Positions 35,203 through 43,978 of a DNA stretch of 64,000 nucleotides are shown here, piece after piece; the stretch's first letter is position 1, and each line of letters opens with the position of its first letter. A program made the translations under genes and the position numbers. The notes below the pieces were generated by a model. It ran no database searches. It had not been told where the DNA came from and saw only the letters and a list, made by a program, of their open reading frames with translations. The DNA is taken from positions 186,001 to 250,000 of the forward strand of contig JBJHCV010000002.1 in NCBI GenBank assembly GCA_050486225.1, read 5' to 3'. This stretch comes from JBBDIX01 sp050486225. Its GTDB lineage: Bacteria; Actinomycetota; Nitriliruptoria; Nitriliruptorales; Nitriliruptoraceae.

Positions 35203-36489
35203 TTGTCCACGAACATCCCCCAACCCTGGGGACCCGTCATCGAGGGCCGCGCCCGACGTCGCCGTCGGTTCCTTGTCCTCGCGCTCACCCTGCTCGTGGG
35301 TGTCCCGGTCCTCGCGGCGCTCGTCGGGCTCGGCGTCGGAGCCTGGGTCGGCTCACAGATCCCTCGAGCCCCCGTGGCGGAACTCGCCGACGGCGGACGG
35401 CCGATGCACGTGCTCGTGGTGGGTTCGGACAGCCGTGCGGGCCTGACGGAACAGGAGCGTCGTGAACTGACGACGGGGATGGTCGACGGGGAACGCGCCG
35501 ACACGATCATGGTGATGACGATCGATCGTGGGCGCGTCGCGCTGCTCGCCCTGCCGCGCGACCTGTGGGTGACGAGGTGTGACGGCACCACGGGGAGGAT
35601 CAACGCCGCCATCGCGATCGACGGCCTCGACTGCATGGTGCGCACGGTCCACAACGCGACGGGTATCCGGGTCCACCACGTCGTCGAGGTCACCTTCGGG
35701 GGGTTCCGCGACGTCGTCGACGCCGTCGGTGGCGTCGAACTGTGCCTCGAGGAGGCGATCGCCGATCGAGACGCCGGCATCGACCTGCCGGCAGGCTGCC
35801 AGGTCCTCGACGGCGCCGACGCCCTGGGGTTCGTCCGAGTGCGCAAGATCGACGACGACTTCCGGCGCATCGAACGCCAGAAGCAGTTCGTCGCCGCACT
35901 CGCCCGCGAACTGACGTCACCAGCCATGCTCGTCAACCCGGTGCGCACGGTGCGGGTCGCACGCGACTCCGGCTCCGCGGTCACGGTCGACGACCGCATG
36001 GGCACGTTGTCGCTCGCACGGATCGCCTGGGGTCTGCGGACGGTCGCCGGGGGTGGTGCCTCCAGCCACGTGGTGCCCGTCACGCCGCGGACGACGTCGG
36101 ACGGCGCCTGGGTGCTCGACCCGGTGGTGGCGGAGGCCGAACCGCTCTTCTCACGGTTCCGAACCGGAGCGATCCTGGACGACGTGGCACGGACGGACGC
36201 GGACGCCGCGCAACTCGCGCCTCACGACATCGACGTCGCGGTGCTCAACGGTTCGGGTGTCTCCGGCGCCGCTGGCCAGACCGCAGATCTGCTGAGTGGT
36301 GGGGGCTTCGTCGTCGTCGGGATCGACAACGCGCCCCTGCGTGCGACGTCGCTGGTCATGTACCCGCCCGGCCAGCGCGCTCACGCCGCGTTCGTGGCCG
36401 GGACACTGGGAATCGGCGAGTACGACGAGACCGACGCCGTGTCGGTCGTGACGGTGGTGCTCGGCGCCGACCACGGAGGTTCCTCGTGA
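35203..36489 (+). CDS. LytR-CpsA-Psr (LCP) family cell-wall protein
   Basis: Attaches polymers (arabinogalactan, teichoic or capsular) to peptidoglycan, outside the membrane. Of 428 residues, one membrane helix (about 20-45) is followed by the LCP domain (about 65-225: VVGSDSRAG, ADTIMVMTID, LPRDLWV, VDAVGGVELCL, FVRVRKIDDDFRRIERQ with the conserved Arg pair) and a C-terminal LytR_C domain (VAVLNGSG onward, about 345-428). The start is TTG after AAGGGG. Its GTGA end overlaps the phosphatase start. Confidence 0.92.
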   Translation: MSTNIPQPWGPVIEGRARRRRRFLVLALTLLVGVPVLAALVGLGVGAWVGSQIPRAPVAELADGGRPMHVLVVGSDSRAGLTEQERRELTTGMVDGERADTIMVMTIDRGRVALLALPRDLWVTRCDGTTGRINAAIAIDGLDCMVRTVHNATGIRVHHVVEVTFGGFRDVVDAVGGVELCLEEAIADRDAGIDLPAGCQVLDGADALGFVRVRKIDDDFRRIERQKQFVAALARELTSPAMLVNPVRTVRVARDSGSAVTVDDRMGTLSLARIAWGLRTVAGGGASSHVVPVTPRTTSDGAWVLDPVVAEAEPLFSRFRTGAILDDVARTDADAAQLAPHDIDVAVLNGSGVSGAAGQTADLLSGGGFVVVGIDNAPLRATSLVMYPPGQRAHAAFVAGTLGIGEYDETDAVSVVTVVLGADHGGSS

Positions 36490-36977
36490 CCACACGCACA
36501 CCGGTGCTCCTGGCCGTCTGCCTCGGCAACATCTGCCGCTCGCCCACGGCAGAGGCGGCCCTGCGCGAGGCCGCCGAGCAGGCCGGCGTGACCGTCGAGG
36601 TGCGGTCGGCGGGCACGGGGTCATGGCACGTCGGCGCACCGCCCGACCCCAGGATGCAGGCCGCCGCAGCGGACGACGGACTCCACCTGTCCGGAATCGC
36701 CGAACAGGTGACCGCGACGATGCTCGAAGAGGCCGACGTCGTGTTCGCCATGGACCGGTCGAACCTGTCGGACCTGCAACGCATGGCGCGCGACGTCGGC
36801 ATCGACACACCCATCCACCTGTTCCGGGACTTCGACCCGCAACTGCAGGGCCAGACGGTCACAGCGGACGTGCCGGATCCGTATTACGGTGGCCCCGACG
36901 GATTCGTCGACGTCGTCCGGATGTGCCGCCGGACGGCGCACACCGTCATCGGCCGCCTGGACGAACTGCTCGCCTGA
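36486..36977 (+). CDS. Low-molecular-weight protein tyrosine phosphatase
   Basis: A 163-residue phosphatase with the P-loop CLGNICRS (Cys12) and the general-acid loop DPYYGG. In actinobacteria such enzymes often pair with capsule or cell-wall export kinases. GTG 36486 overlaps the LCP stop by 4 nt, so the two are translationally coupled, which hints at a role in envelope polymer assembly. Confidence 0.92.
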   Translation: MTTRTPVLLAVCLGNICRSPTAEAALREAAEQAGVTVEVRSAGTGSWHVGAPPDPRMQAAAADDGLHLSGIAEQVTATMLEEADVVFAMDRSNLSDLQRMARDVGIDTPIHLFRDFDPQLQGQTVTADVPDPYYGGPDGFVDVVRMCRRTAHTVIGRLDELLA

Positions 36978-37060
36978 ACGAGCCCGGACTCCCGGTGCGC
37001 CGATCCGTCCCATCCGCTCACGGCGTGGGCACCACGTCGTGCCGCCCTGCGAGGTCCTCC

Positions 37061-37420
37061 ATGGGAATCGTCATCCGGGTGCTGATCAACGCGGCCGCAC
37101 TGTGGGTCGCCATCGCCATCCTCGATGGCATCAATCTCGAGGGTGACTCGTTCGCGGCCCTGCTCGGCATCGCGATCGTGCTCGGCGTCGTCAACGTCGT
37201 GATCCGGCCCCTGCTCGTCCTGCTGTCGCTTCCCCTGGTCGTCCTGACGCTCGGGATCTTCCTGCTGATCGTCAACACCGTGGCGATGTGGCTGGTGATC
37301 GTCATCTCCGACGCGCTCGGCTTCGGCCTGTCCAGCGCCGGGTTCGGATGGACGTTCGCCGCCGCGCTGGTCGTCTCGATCGTGTCCTGGCTGCTCGAGG
37401 CGTTCACCGGCCGACGCTGA
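37061..37420 (+). CDS. Phage holin family 4 (PF04020-type) membrane protein
   Basis: A 119-residue protein with four hydrophobic helices and the family stretch GVVNVVIRPLLVLLSLPLVVLTLGIF. Despite the family name these are ordinary chromosomal membrane proteins of unknown function, and no phage genes are nearby. GAGG precedes ATG by 5 nt. Its last 17 bp overlap the end of the convergent thioesterase gene. Confidence 0.85.
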   Translation: MGIVIRVLINAAALWVAIAILDGINLEGDSFAALLGIAIVLGVVNVVIRPLLVLLSLPLVVLTLGIFLLIVNTVAMWLVIVISDALGFGLSSAGFGWTFAAALVVSIVSWLLEAFTGRR

Positions 37421-37799
37421 GACGCTCCAACGCGGTCACGAGTTCGTCGGGCGCACGAGTCGGACGCCCGTGCAGGTCGGTGATCGCCGAACGAAGGTCG
37501 TTGGTCGCGACGACCTCGTCACCACGGGTGAGCGTCTGCTGCCACCGCGACGACGCAGGACGGATCTCCACGACCTCGCTGCGCACGTCGAGTTCGTCGC
37601 CCGCAACCACCGCTCGCCGGAAGCACACGTCGACCCGTGCCACCACGAGCTGGAAGCCGAGCCGGGCGAGCCGCGGGAGCCCGACCCCCAGTTCCTCGAG
37701 CAGGTCGACTCGTGCCTGCTCGAACCAGTGCAGGTACACCGCGTGGTTGACGTGCCCGTACGGGTCGAGTTCGTGGAACCGCACCCGGATCCGGGTCAC
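37404..37799 (-). CDS. Acyl-CoA thioesterase (4-hydroxybenzoyl-CoA type hotdog)
   Basis: A 131-residue hotdog-fold thioesterase. The catalytic segment FHELDPYGHVNHAVYLHWFEQAR with its Asp is at the start. Function is release of CoA from an acyl thioester; substrate unknown. ATG 37799 overlaps the ilvE stop by 4 nt (ATGA), so it is translationally coupled to ilvE. Confidence 0.87.
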   Translation of the reverse strand: MTRIRVRFHELDPYGHVNHAVYLHWFEQARVDLLEELGVGLPRLARLGFQLVVARVDVCFRRAVVAGDELDVRSEVVEIRPASSRWQQTLTRGDEVVATNDLRSAITDLHGRPTRAPDELVTALERLSVGR

Positions 37800-38818
37800 G
37801 CGCCCACCGCGAGCGTCCAGCCGTGCACGTCGTCGCGCAGCCCACGCTGGATGTCGTGGAGCACGGCGCGCAGCCGTTGCGTGACGACGCCGACCTCACC
37901 GTCGCCCACGGTGACTCGGTCACCGCCGATGACGAGCGTGCCCACCCCTGACAGCACCGCGGCCGTTCCGCTGAGCGCGGCCTCGCCGTGCGCGGCCCAC
38001 GCCCGCAGTTCCTCGACCGTGACGTGTCGTTCCTCGACGGTCAGCCCGAGGTCACGGGCGAGGGTGAGCACCGAGTCACGCGTCACCCCGTGCAGGAAGG
38101 TCGCGTCCAGCGATCGAGTGACCACCCGCTCCTCGTCCAGCAGCAGGAAGTTCGCCGCCCCGGTCTCCTGCACGTCGCCACCCGGCGCGAACAGGATCTG
38201 GTCGGCGTCGTGCTCGGCCCGCGCCCGCAGCGTCGGGCCCAGGGCCATCGCGTAGTTGGCGCCGGTCTTGATCCGGCCGAACTGCGGCGTGGTGCGCGGC
38301 AGGTCCGTCTCGACGTAGAGGGTCAGCGGTCGCTGGCCACGGGCGAAGTAGTCCCCGACCGGGCTGGCCACCACGATCAGCAACGCCTCGGACGACGGCG
38401 CTGCGGCGGCCCCGATGTTGGGTTCGGTCCCCAGCAGCACAGGACGCACGTACAGCGCTCCGGGCGCGTCGGGCACGTGTTCGAGGTTCTCCGAGACCAC
38501 CGCGGCGATCATGTCGAGCACGAGGCGTTCCCCGGGGTCGGGCAGGTGCAGGGAACGTGCCGAGGCGCACAGTCGCGCGGCGTGGGCATCGGCACGGAAG
38601 ATCCGCACGACCCCATCGTCACCGCGATGCGCCTTGAGGCCCTCGAAGCAGGCACTGCCGTAGTGCAGTGCGTGTGCGAACGGGTGGAGCGCCAGCGGGC
38701 GGACCGGCTCGGCGCGCGGGGCGGTGAACACGCCGTCGACCGTCTCGGCGACGATCATGGTCGGCGCCTCGACGGTGCCGAACGGCGCCGTGGTCGACGC
38801 CGGGACGCTGCTGCTCAT
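37796..38818 (-). CDS. ilvE: Branched-chain amino acid aminotransferase
   Basis: A 340-residue PLP enzyme of fold type IV that makes or degrades Leu, Ile and Val. The Schiff-base lysine is in GRIKTGANYAMAL; other marks are HYGSACFEGLKAHRG, GALYVRPVLLGTE, VQETGAANFL and FLHGVTRDSVL. GAGGAGGC precedes ATG 38818. It is translationally coupled to the thioesterase and divergent from the GlcD-like oxidase. Confidence 0.94.
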   Translation of the reverse strand: MSSSVPASTTAPFGTVEAPTMIVAETVDGVFTAPRAEPVRPLALHPFAHALHYGSACFEGLKAHRGDDGVVRIFRADAHAARLCASARSLHLPDPGERLVLDMIAAVVSENLEHVPDAPGALYVRPVLLGTEPNIGAAAAPSSEALLIVVASPVGDYFARGQRPLTLYVETDLPRTTPQFGRIKTGANYAMALGPTLRARAEHDADQILFAPGGDVQETGAANFLLLDEERVVTRSLDATFLHGVTRDSVLTLARDLGLTVEERHVTVEELRAWAAHGEAALSGTAAVLSGVGTLVIGGDRVTVGDGEVGVVTQRLRAVLHDIQRGLRDDVHGWTLAVGA

Positions 38819-38910
38819 CGGATGCCTCCTCGACGCGTGGGCGGAGGGTAGTCCGCGCCGGGGCCGAGTACCGTCCCCGGCCGGAGCCGTCCGGCCTGAC
38901 AGGAGGACCC

Positions 38911-40278
38911 GTGCCGCTCGTCGAGGAACTCGCGGACGCGATGGGTGACCGGGGGCTGATCACCGACCCGGACATCCTCGAGACCTACCGCTGGGACCGC
39001 ACCACCTGGGTGACTCCCGGACACCCGGTGGCCGCGGTGTTCCCCACGACGACCGCCCAGGTGTCGGCCGCCATCCAGATCGCCGGTGCCCACGGCGTAC
39101 CGGTGATCCCGCGCGGGGCGGGGAGCAGTCTGTGTGCCGGGTCGCAGGCCCGGGACGGCAGCCTGATCCTGTGCCTGGAGCGCATGAACCGCATCCTCGA
39201 CATCGACCCCGCCGACCAGGTGGCCCTGGTCGAGCCCGGCGTGATCAATGCGGCAATCTCGACCGCTGGGGCCGAGCACGGCCTGTGGTATCCCCCGGAC
39301 CCGGCCAGCCAGGCGTTCTGCTCCATCGGAGGCAACATCGCCACCAACGCGGGCGGGCTGTGCTGTGTCAAGTACGGGGTGACCCGCGACTACGTGCTCG
39401 GTCTCGAGGTGGTGCTGGCGGACGGAACCGTCATCGAGACGGGCCGCCAGACCATCAAGGGAGTCGCCGGACTCGACCTGACGTCGCTGTTCGTCGGCTC
39501 GGAGGGCACGCTCGGCGTCGTGACGCGGATCCGGCTGCGGATGCGGCCCGCACCCGTCGGCGCGTCGACGGCCGTCGCGTACTTCCCGAGCCTCGGTACG
39601 GCGGGCGAGGCCGTGACCTCCATCGTTCGTTCGGGGCTCGTCCTGTCCCTGATGGAGATGATGGACCACACCACGATCAGTGCCGTCGACGACGTGTACC
39701 CGATGGACCTCGACCGGGACGCCGCCGCGCTGCTGCTCCTGCAGTCGGACAGCGAACCACCCGTCCGCGACGCGGAGATCGGCCGCGCCGTCGAACTGTG
39801 TGAACGCGCGGGCGCCGGTTGGGTGGCCTCGACCGACGACGACGACGAGTCCGAGGCCCTGCTGCAGGCCCGTCGGCTCGCGATCCCCGCGCTCGAACAG
39901 CAGGGTGACACCCTGCTCGACGACGTCGCGGTGCCTCGCTCCGCCGTCGCCGACTACTTCGGACGTGCCGCGGACATCGCCGATGCCCGTGACGTGGTGA
40001 TCGGCAACTTCGGACACGCCGGTGACGGCAACCTCCACCCGACCATCGTGATCCCCCGCGGTGACGACGACGCGATGCACCGCGCCCGCGGCGCGTTCGA
40101 CGACCTCGTCGTCGCAGCGCTCGACCTCGGCGGCACGATCACGGGTGAGCACGGCGTGGGGCAGATCAAGCAGCCGTTCCTCGAACGGGAGATCGGCGCA
40201 GACAACCTCGCACTGCAACGGCGGATCAAGCAGACGCTGGACCCCGGGAACCTGCTGAACCCGGGTCGCTGGCTGTGA
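38911..40278 (+). CDS. glcD: FAD-linked oxidase (GlcD/D-lactate dehydrogenase-like)
   Basis: A 455-residue flavoenzyme with a PCMH FAD-binding domain (VIPRGAGSSLCAG, about 65-85; SIGGNIATNAGGLCCVKYG) and the C-terminal domain ending GNFGHAGDGNLHP and GEHGVGQIKQPFL. It oxidises a 2-hydroxyacid such as glycolate or D-lactate; no glcE or glcF genes are next to it, so a single-subunit enzyme is also possible. GTG 38911 follows AGGAGG. A TACCGT hexamer at about 38870 may be the -10. Its last 53 bp overlap the convergent DUF4031 gene. Confidence 0.87.
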   Translation: MPLVEELADAMGDRGLITDPDILETYRWDRTTWVTPGHPVAAVFPTTTAQVSAAIQIAGAHGVPVIPRGAGSSLCAGSQARDGSLILCLERMNRILDIDPADQVALVEPGVINAAISTAGAEHGLWYPPDPASQAFCSIGGNIATNAGGLCCVKYGVTRDYVLGLEVVLADGTVIETGRQTIKGVAGLDLTSLFVGSEGTLGVVTRIRLRMRPAPVGASTAVAYFPSLGTAGEAVTSIVRSGLVLSLMEMMDHTTISAVDDVYPMDLDRDAAALLLLQSDSEPPVRDAEIGRAVELCERAGAGWVASTDDDDESEALLQARRLAIPALEQQGDTLLDDVAVPRSAVADYFGRAADIADARDVVIGNFGHAGDGNLHPTIVIPRGDDDAMHRARGAFDDLVVAALDLGGTITGEHGVGQIKQPFLEREIGADNLALQRRIKQTLDPGNLLNPGRWL

Positions 40279-40537
40279 CCCAGCGGGAGTTGCGCCGCAG
40301 GCCCGCGGCGCGCAGACGCCGAACGAGTTCGGCGGCCGTCACGGGCTGTGCGCCGTGCTGCAGGGCCCGTTCACGCACATCCGCAGGAACGTCGTAGTGG
40401 TCACCCTGGAACCACTCCCGGCGCAGCCCGAGTTCGTCGGCGAAGCGGTGCAGTTCCTCGTGTGACTCGTCGCTCGCCAGGTGTGCCCACACACGGTCGC
40501 GCCAGGGCCAGATCGCTCGATCCACCAGGATGGCCAC
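40226..40537 (-). CDS. DUF4031 domain protein
   Basis: A 103-residue cytoplasmic protein matching DUF4031, which is common in actinobacteria and uncharacterised: VDRAIWPWRDRVWAHLASDES, FQGDHYDVP and ELVRRLRAAGLRRNSRWV. GTG 40537 is chosen because it lies 5 nt after the upstream YceI stop. Its 3' end overlaps the convergent glcD-like gene. Confidence 0.78.
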   Translation of the reverse strand: MAILVDRAIWPWRDRVWAHLASDESHEELHRFADELGLRREWFQGDHYDVPADVRERALQHGAQPVTAAELVRRLRAAGLRRNSRWVTASDPGSAGSRGPASA

Positions 40538-40542
40538 GACGG

Positions 40543-41295
40543 TCAGCCCCGCACCAGGTACAGCTGCCACTCGAGGGTGGCCTCGTCGGACGCGCTGATG
40601 ACGCTGGACGCCGACGGGACGTGCACCTCGAGGTCCTCCAGCAGGATCACCGTCGAACCGGTGACGACGACCACGTCGCCGTCGACCATCACCGTCAGGT
40701 CGACGGGCACCTCGCGCGACGCCTCCCTCACGCGCAGCAGACCCGTCGCCGACACCTCGATCCCGGCCCCGGCTCCGGGCAGCGCCTGGAGGTCGAGCGG
40801 CTCCACCATCGTGAACTCGGCCGTCGCGCCGGGACCGAGCATCGACCGGACACGACCGTCACGCGTGCTGCGGTCGCTCTCCAGGCCGTCGAGTCGGGCC
40901 AGGACACGGACCTCTGTGACACGCAGGCCCTCGAGGTCGACGTGTCCCTCGACGTCGGGCGTGCGACCGACCGCGGTGGTGAAGCCGACGTTCACGAGTT
41001 CCTCGTCGACCCGGTAGCCGACGAACGTGCCGCTGCCTGCAGCGCGGTCGAACGGCTGCGAGGTGTCGACCACCCAACGTCCCGACGGGTCGGTCTCCGT
41101 CGACGTCTCGGGCAGGTCGGGATCCTCGACCTCCACCTCGATCTGTGGTTCCTGCGGTCCGTCGGAGGCGGATCGCTGACCGTCGACCGGTTCGGGCACG
41201 TCGCCGTCGGACCACCACAGCAGGGCAACGGCCACGACCGCGACACCCGCGATCGCCACCAGGACCAGTGTTCGGATCGTTGACGCACGGGCCAT
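40543..41295 (-). CDS. YceI-like lipid-binding protein, membrane-anchored
   Basis: A 250-residue protein with an N-terminal membrane helix (about 9-27), a charged linker, and a YceI beta-barrel (GRWVVDTSQPF, GTFVGYRV, NVGFTTAVGRTPDVEG). YceI barrels bind isoprenoid or lipid chains outside the cell. GAGGAG lies 9 nt before ATG 41295. DUF4031 follows 5 nt downstream and is probably co-transcribed. Confidence 0.85.
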   Translation of the reverse strand: MARASTIRTLVLVAIAGVAVVAVALLWWSDGDVPEPVDGQRSASDGPQEPQIEVEVEDPDLPETSTETDPSGRWVVDTSQPFDRAAGSGTFVGYRVDEELVNVGFTTAVGRTPDVEGHVDLEGLRVTEVRVLARLDGLESDRSTRDGRVRSMLGPGATAEFTMVEPLDLQALPGAGAGIEVSATGLLRVREASREVPVDLTVMVDGDVVVVTGSTVILLEDLEVHVPSASSVISASDEATLEWQLYLVRG

Positions 41296-41402
41296 GGGCG
41301 TGACTCCTCGACGTCCGAGCGACGGTACCCGCCCCTCCACCGGCCCTCGCGGGCCATCGGCGTCGCACGGGTAGCGTCGTACGTCGGCGAAGGGACCTGC
41401 AC

Positions 41403-42179
41403 ATGTGGCGGACGGTCGATCGGGTGGCGGTGGTCACCGGGGCGTCGAGCGGGATCGGTGAGGCGACGACGTTGCGGCTGGCGCGTGCCGGCATGCGGGT
41501 CGTCGCCGTGGCCCGACGACGCGACCGGCTCGACGCACTCGCGGCCCGGCACCCCTCGATCGTCCCCCACGTCGCCGACGTCACGGACACCGCGCAGGTC
41601 GACGCGCTCGCGGCACGCGTGGACGACGAGTTCGGGGCGTGTCATGCCCTGGTGAACAACGCCGGGGTGCCCGGCGGACGCTTCGACGGCCGCTCGGACC
41701 TCGACGACGCGCTGCGCACGCTCGACGTCAACGTGCACGGGATGGTGCGGTGCATGGCCGCGTTCGCGGACCTGCTCGAGCGCAGCGCACCCAGTCGCTG
41801 CGTCAACGTCGGATCCGTGGCTGGCAAGCTCGGAGTCGGGCCGGCGGCCTACGCCGCGAGCAAGTTCGCGATGGTGGGGTTCAGCGAGGCGACCGCCCTG
41901 TCCTGGGCCAGCCGGGGGGTGACCGTGTGCCAGCTCAACCCCGGGTTCGTCGTCACCGAGGGGTTCCCGCAGCGCCACCTGCAGGGCACCGCAGCCGCGT
42001 TCCTCGTGCGGCAGCCGGATGACGTCGCACGGGCCATCCACCAGGTGCTGCTGTCGGGCGCGACCGAGCGCACCGTCCCGCGCTGGTACCGACCGGCCAT
42101 CGTCGCCCGGCACGTCGTGCCCGGGCTGTATCACGCCGCCGTCCGCCGTTCTCGCCGTGCGGCTGGAGGACGGGACTGA
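41403..42179 (+). CDS. Short-chain dehydrogenase/reductase
   Basis: A 258-residue classical SDR: cofactor motif TGASSGIG, NNAG, catalytic Ser in NVGSVAGK, and Tyr150/Lys154 in YAASK. The substrate is unknown. GAAGGGA precedes ATG by about 8 nt, and a TAGCGT hexamer is near 41371. It converges with the acyltransferase. Confidence 0.9.
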   Translation: MWRTVDRVAVVTGASSGIGEATTLRLARAGMRVVAVARRRDRLDALAARHPSIVPHVADVTDTAQVDALAARVDDEFGACHALVNNAGVPGGRFDGRSDLDDALRTLDVNVHGMVRCMAAFADLLERSAPSRCVNVGSVAGKLGVGPAAYAASKFAMVGFSEATALSWASRGVTVCQLNPGFVVTEGFPQRHLQGTAAAFLVRQPDDVARAIHQVLLSGATERTVPRWYRPAIVARHVVPGLYHAAVRRSRRAAGGRD

Positions 42180-42195
42180 CCCGACGGTCTGGTGG

Positions 42196-43653
42196 TCAGT
42201 TCGGCGCGGATGCCTCGGCGGAGTCCGGGGGCGTCACCTCGACGGGCTCGGCGACACCACCGGGTTCCGGCAGTCGATCGGGCAGGTGCGGCCGGCGCAG
42301 GGCCCCGAGCGCACCCAGGCCGACGACGAACATCCCCAGCGGTCCCCACGGCACTCCGGTCACCGTCCCGGGCCGGTGCAGCCCGCCGAACACGAGGAGC
42401 CCCAGGCCGACCGTCGCGAGGGACACCCCCACGGCGGCCCGGATGGCCGACGGCCTCGACCGGGGCCTGCCCGCGTGTTCAAACCGCCCGAAGAGGGCCA
42501 CGAGCCCCGCGAGCACGACCGCGCACGCGAGCCACCACAGGGGACGTGTCGCCCACCACGTCGCGTCGACCGTCTCCCGTGACGGCCAGATCCCGGTGGG
42601 CACCAGCGCCGTCGCGACGACGACCATGGCGGTCTGGTGCCACAGGTACACGGTCATCGTGAAGGCGCCGGTCATCGCGACCGTCGCCCACACACGAGGT
42701 CGCGTGAGCAGGCGTTCGCACGGGCGGCGGAGCGCGAGTGCGACACCGACCTGTCCCGTGGCAAGCGCGAGCAGCGCCACCGACGGTGGAGAGTTGTTCG
42801 ACCGGGTCGCACCGTCGACGCCGACCATCGAGATCGGGTAGTCGAGCAACTGGGTCAGCACGACAAGTGCGCCGTAGCCGACGACCGCGACGCCCAGTGA
42901 CCTCGCCGCAGTGCCGGGGAACCACCGGGCCGAGGCCCGCTCGTCGGCGGGATCCACCGAGGCGTCGACCGTCGACGCCGCGACGCGATCGGCGTCGTGC
43001 CACAGGTATCCCGCCTGGTGGACCGCGCCCCAGACCCACAGGAAGTTGGACCAACCGACCAGCGGCACACCGCCCCGGTGGGCGACGTCCACCGCGACCG
43101 CGACCACGACCATCACGCCCAGGACTCCGACTCCGAACCGTTCGTGCAACCGGTACGTGAACGGCACGATCGTGCACACGACCAGGTACGCGGCCAGGAA
43201 CCACACCGGCACGATGGCGACCTGGCTGGCGAACTGGAGCATGGACCGCGGCACCCCGAGCACCGCGAGCACGCCGACGAGGGGTGTCCACAGCACGACG
43301 AGTGGTACGACGGGCCGCAGCAGACGACGAGCCCGCCCCCGCACCCAGTCGGCCCAGCCCACGCCCTGTCGGCGCGCAGACCGGAACGCGGCCGCGTTGG
43401 CATAACCCCCGACGAAGAAGAACAGCGGCATGACCTGGAAGACCCAGGTCAACCAGTGTGTCCACTCCTGCAGGGTCAGCAGGTTGACCCCCTCGATCCG
43501 CCCCCCTCGAGCGGACACCACGGCGAGCAGCCAGTGGCCGAGCACCACGACGAGGATCGACGCAAGCCTCAGTGCGTCCGCGTACCGGTTGCGGCCCGCC
43601 GGCGTGAGTGCGTCGATCTGCTCCGCGGTGAGGCGCGGAGCCCCGTCACTCAC
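42196..43653 (-). CDS. Acyltransferase family 3 membrane protein
   Basis: A 485-residue protein with about ten or more membrane segments and the acyltransferase-3 motifs RNRYADALRLASILVVVLGHW (catalytic His region near residue 45) and VMPLFFFVGGYANAAA. Such enzymes O-acylate cell-surface glycans or lipids. The GTG start at 43653 lies inside the end of the preceding zinc-ribbon gene (8 nt overlap), so the two are translationally coupled. Confidence 0.85.
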   Translation of the reverse strand: MSDGAPRLTAEQIDALTPAGRNRYADALRLASILVVVLGHWLLAVVSARGGRIEGVNLLTLQEWTHWLTWVFQVMPLFFFVGGYANAAAFRSARRQGVGWADWVRGRARRLLRPVVPLVVLWTPLVGVLAVLGVPRSMLQFASQVAIVPVWFLAAYLVVCTIVPFTYRLHERFGVGVLGVMVVVAVAVDVAHRGGVPLVGWSNFLWVWGAVHQAGYLWHDADRVAASTVDASVDPADERASARWFPGTAARSLGVAVVGYGALVVLTQLLDYPISMVGVDGATRSNNSPPSVALLALATGQVGVALALRRPCERLLTRPRVWATVAMTGAFTMTVYLWHQTAMVVVATALVPTGIWPSRETVDATWWATRPLWWLACAVVLAGLVALFGRFEHAGRPRSRPSAIRAAVGVSLATVGLGLLVFGGLHRPGTVTGVPWGPLGMFVVGLGALGALRRPHLPDRLPEPGGVAEPVEVTPPDSAEASAPN

Positions 43654-43783
43654 AGCACTTGCCGAGCCAACCGCAGGCGCGACACCGGGTGTGGGCGTGC
43701 TCGGCGAACAGCGGCGCGTCACAGACCGGGCAGGGCGACCCCGCCACCTGACCGACGTCACAACCTTCGACGGCGCCGGACAC
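43646..43783 (-). CDS. 45-residue zinc-ribbon microprotein
   Basis: A tiny protein with cysteine pairs CPVC...CRAC and a terminal CC(E), the pattern of one zinc-ribbon finger. The case for a real gene rests on GAGGAGGTGCC directly before GTG 43783, one of the best Shine-Dalgarno sequences here, and on an 8-nt overlap with the acyltransferase start. Function is unknown; a zinc- or nucleic-acid-linked regulator of its partner is conceivable. Confidence 0.68.
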   Translation of the reverse strand: MSGAVEGCDVGQVAGSPCPVCDAPLFAEHAHTRCRACGWLGKCCE

Positions 43784-43978
43784 GGCACCTCCTCGTGTCG
43801 GATCGCCGGAGTCTTGCAGGATCCGGGGACTCCGCCACGCACCTGCGACACGCGTGCACCGTGCGGGCGCACCACACGCTGGCCGGGGACAGCCCTGTCG
43901 GCAACCACTACCTTGCGCCCGACCGACACGAACCGGCCGCGACGAGGGCGCCGTCACGCCGGCTGCAGGAGCCCGTCC

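Noticed and set aside
37061..37420. Phage holin as a sign of a prophage
   Set aside because: The family is a common chromosomal membrane protein; no integrase, capsid, terminase or lysin genes are near.
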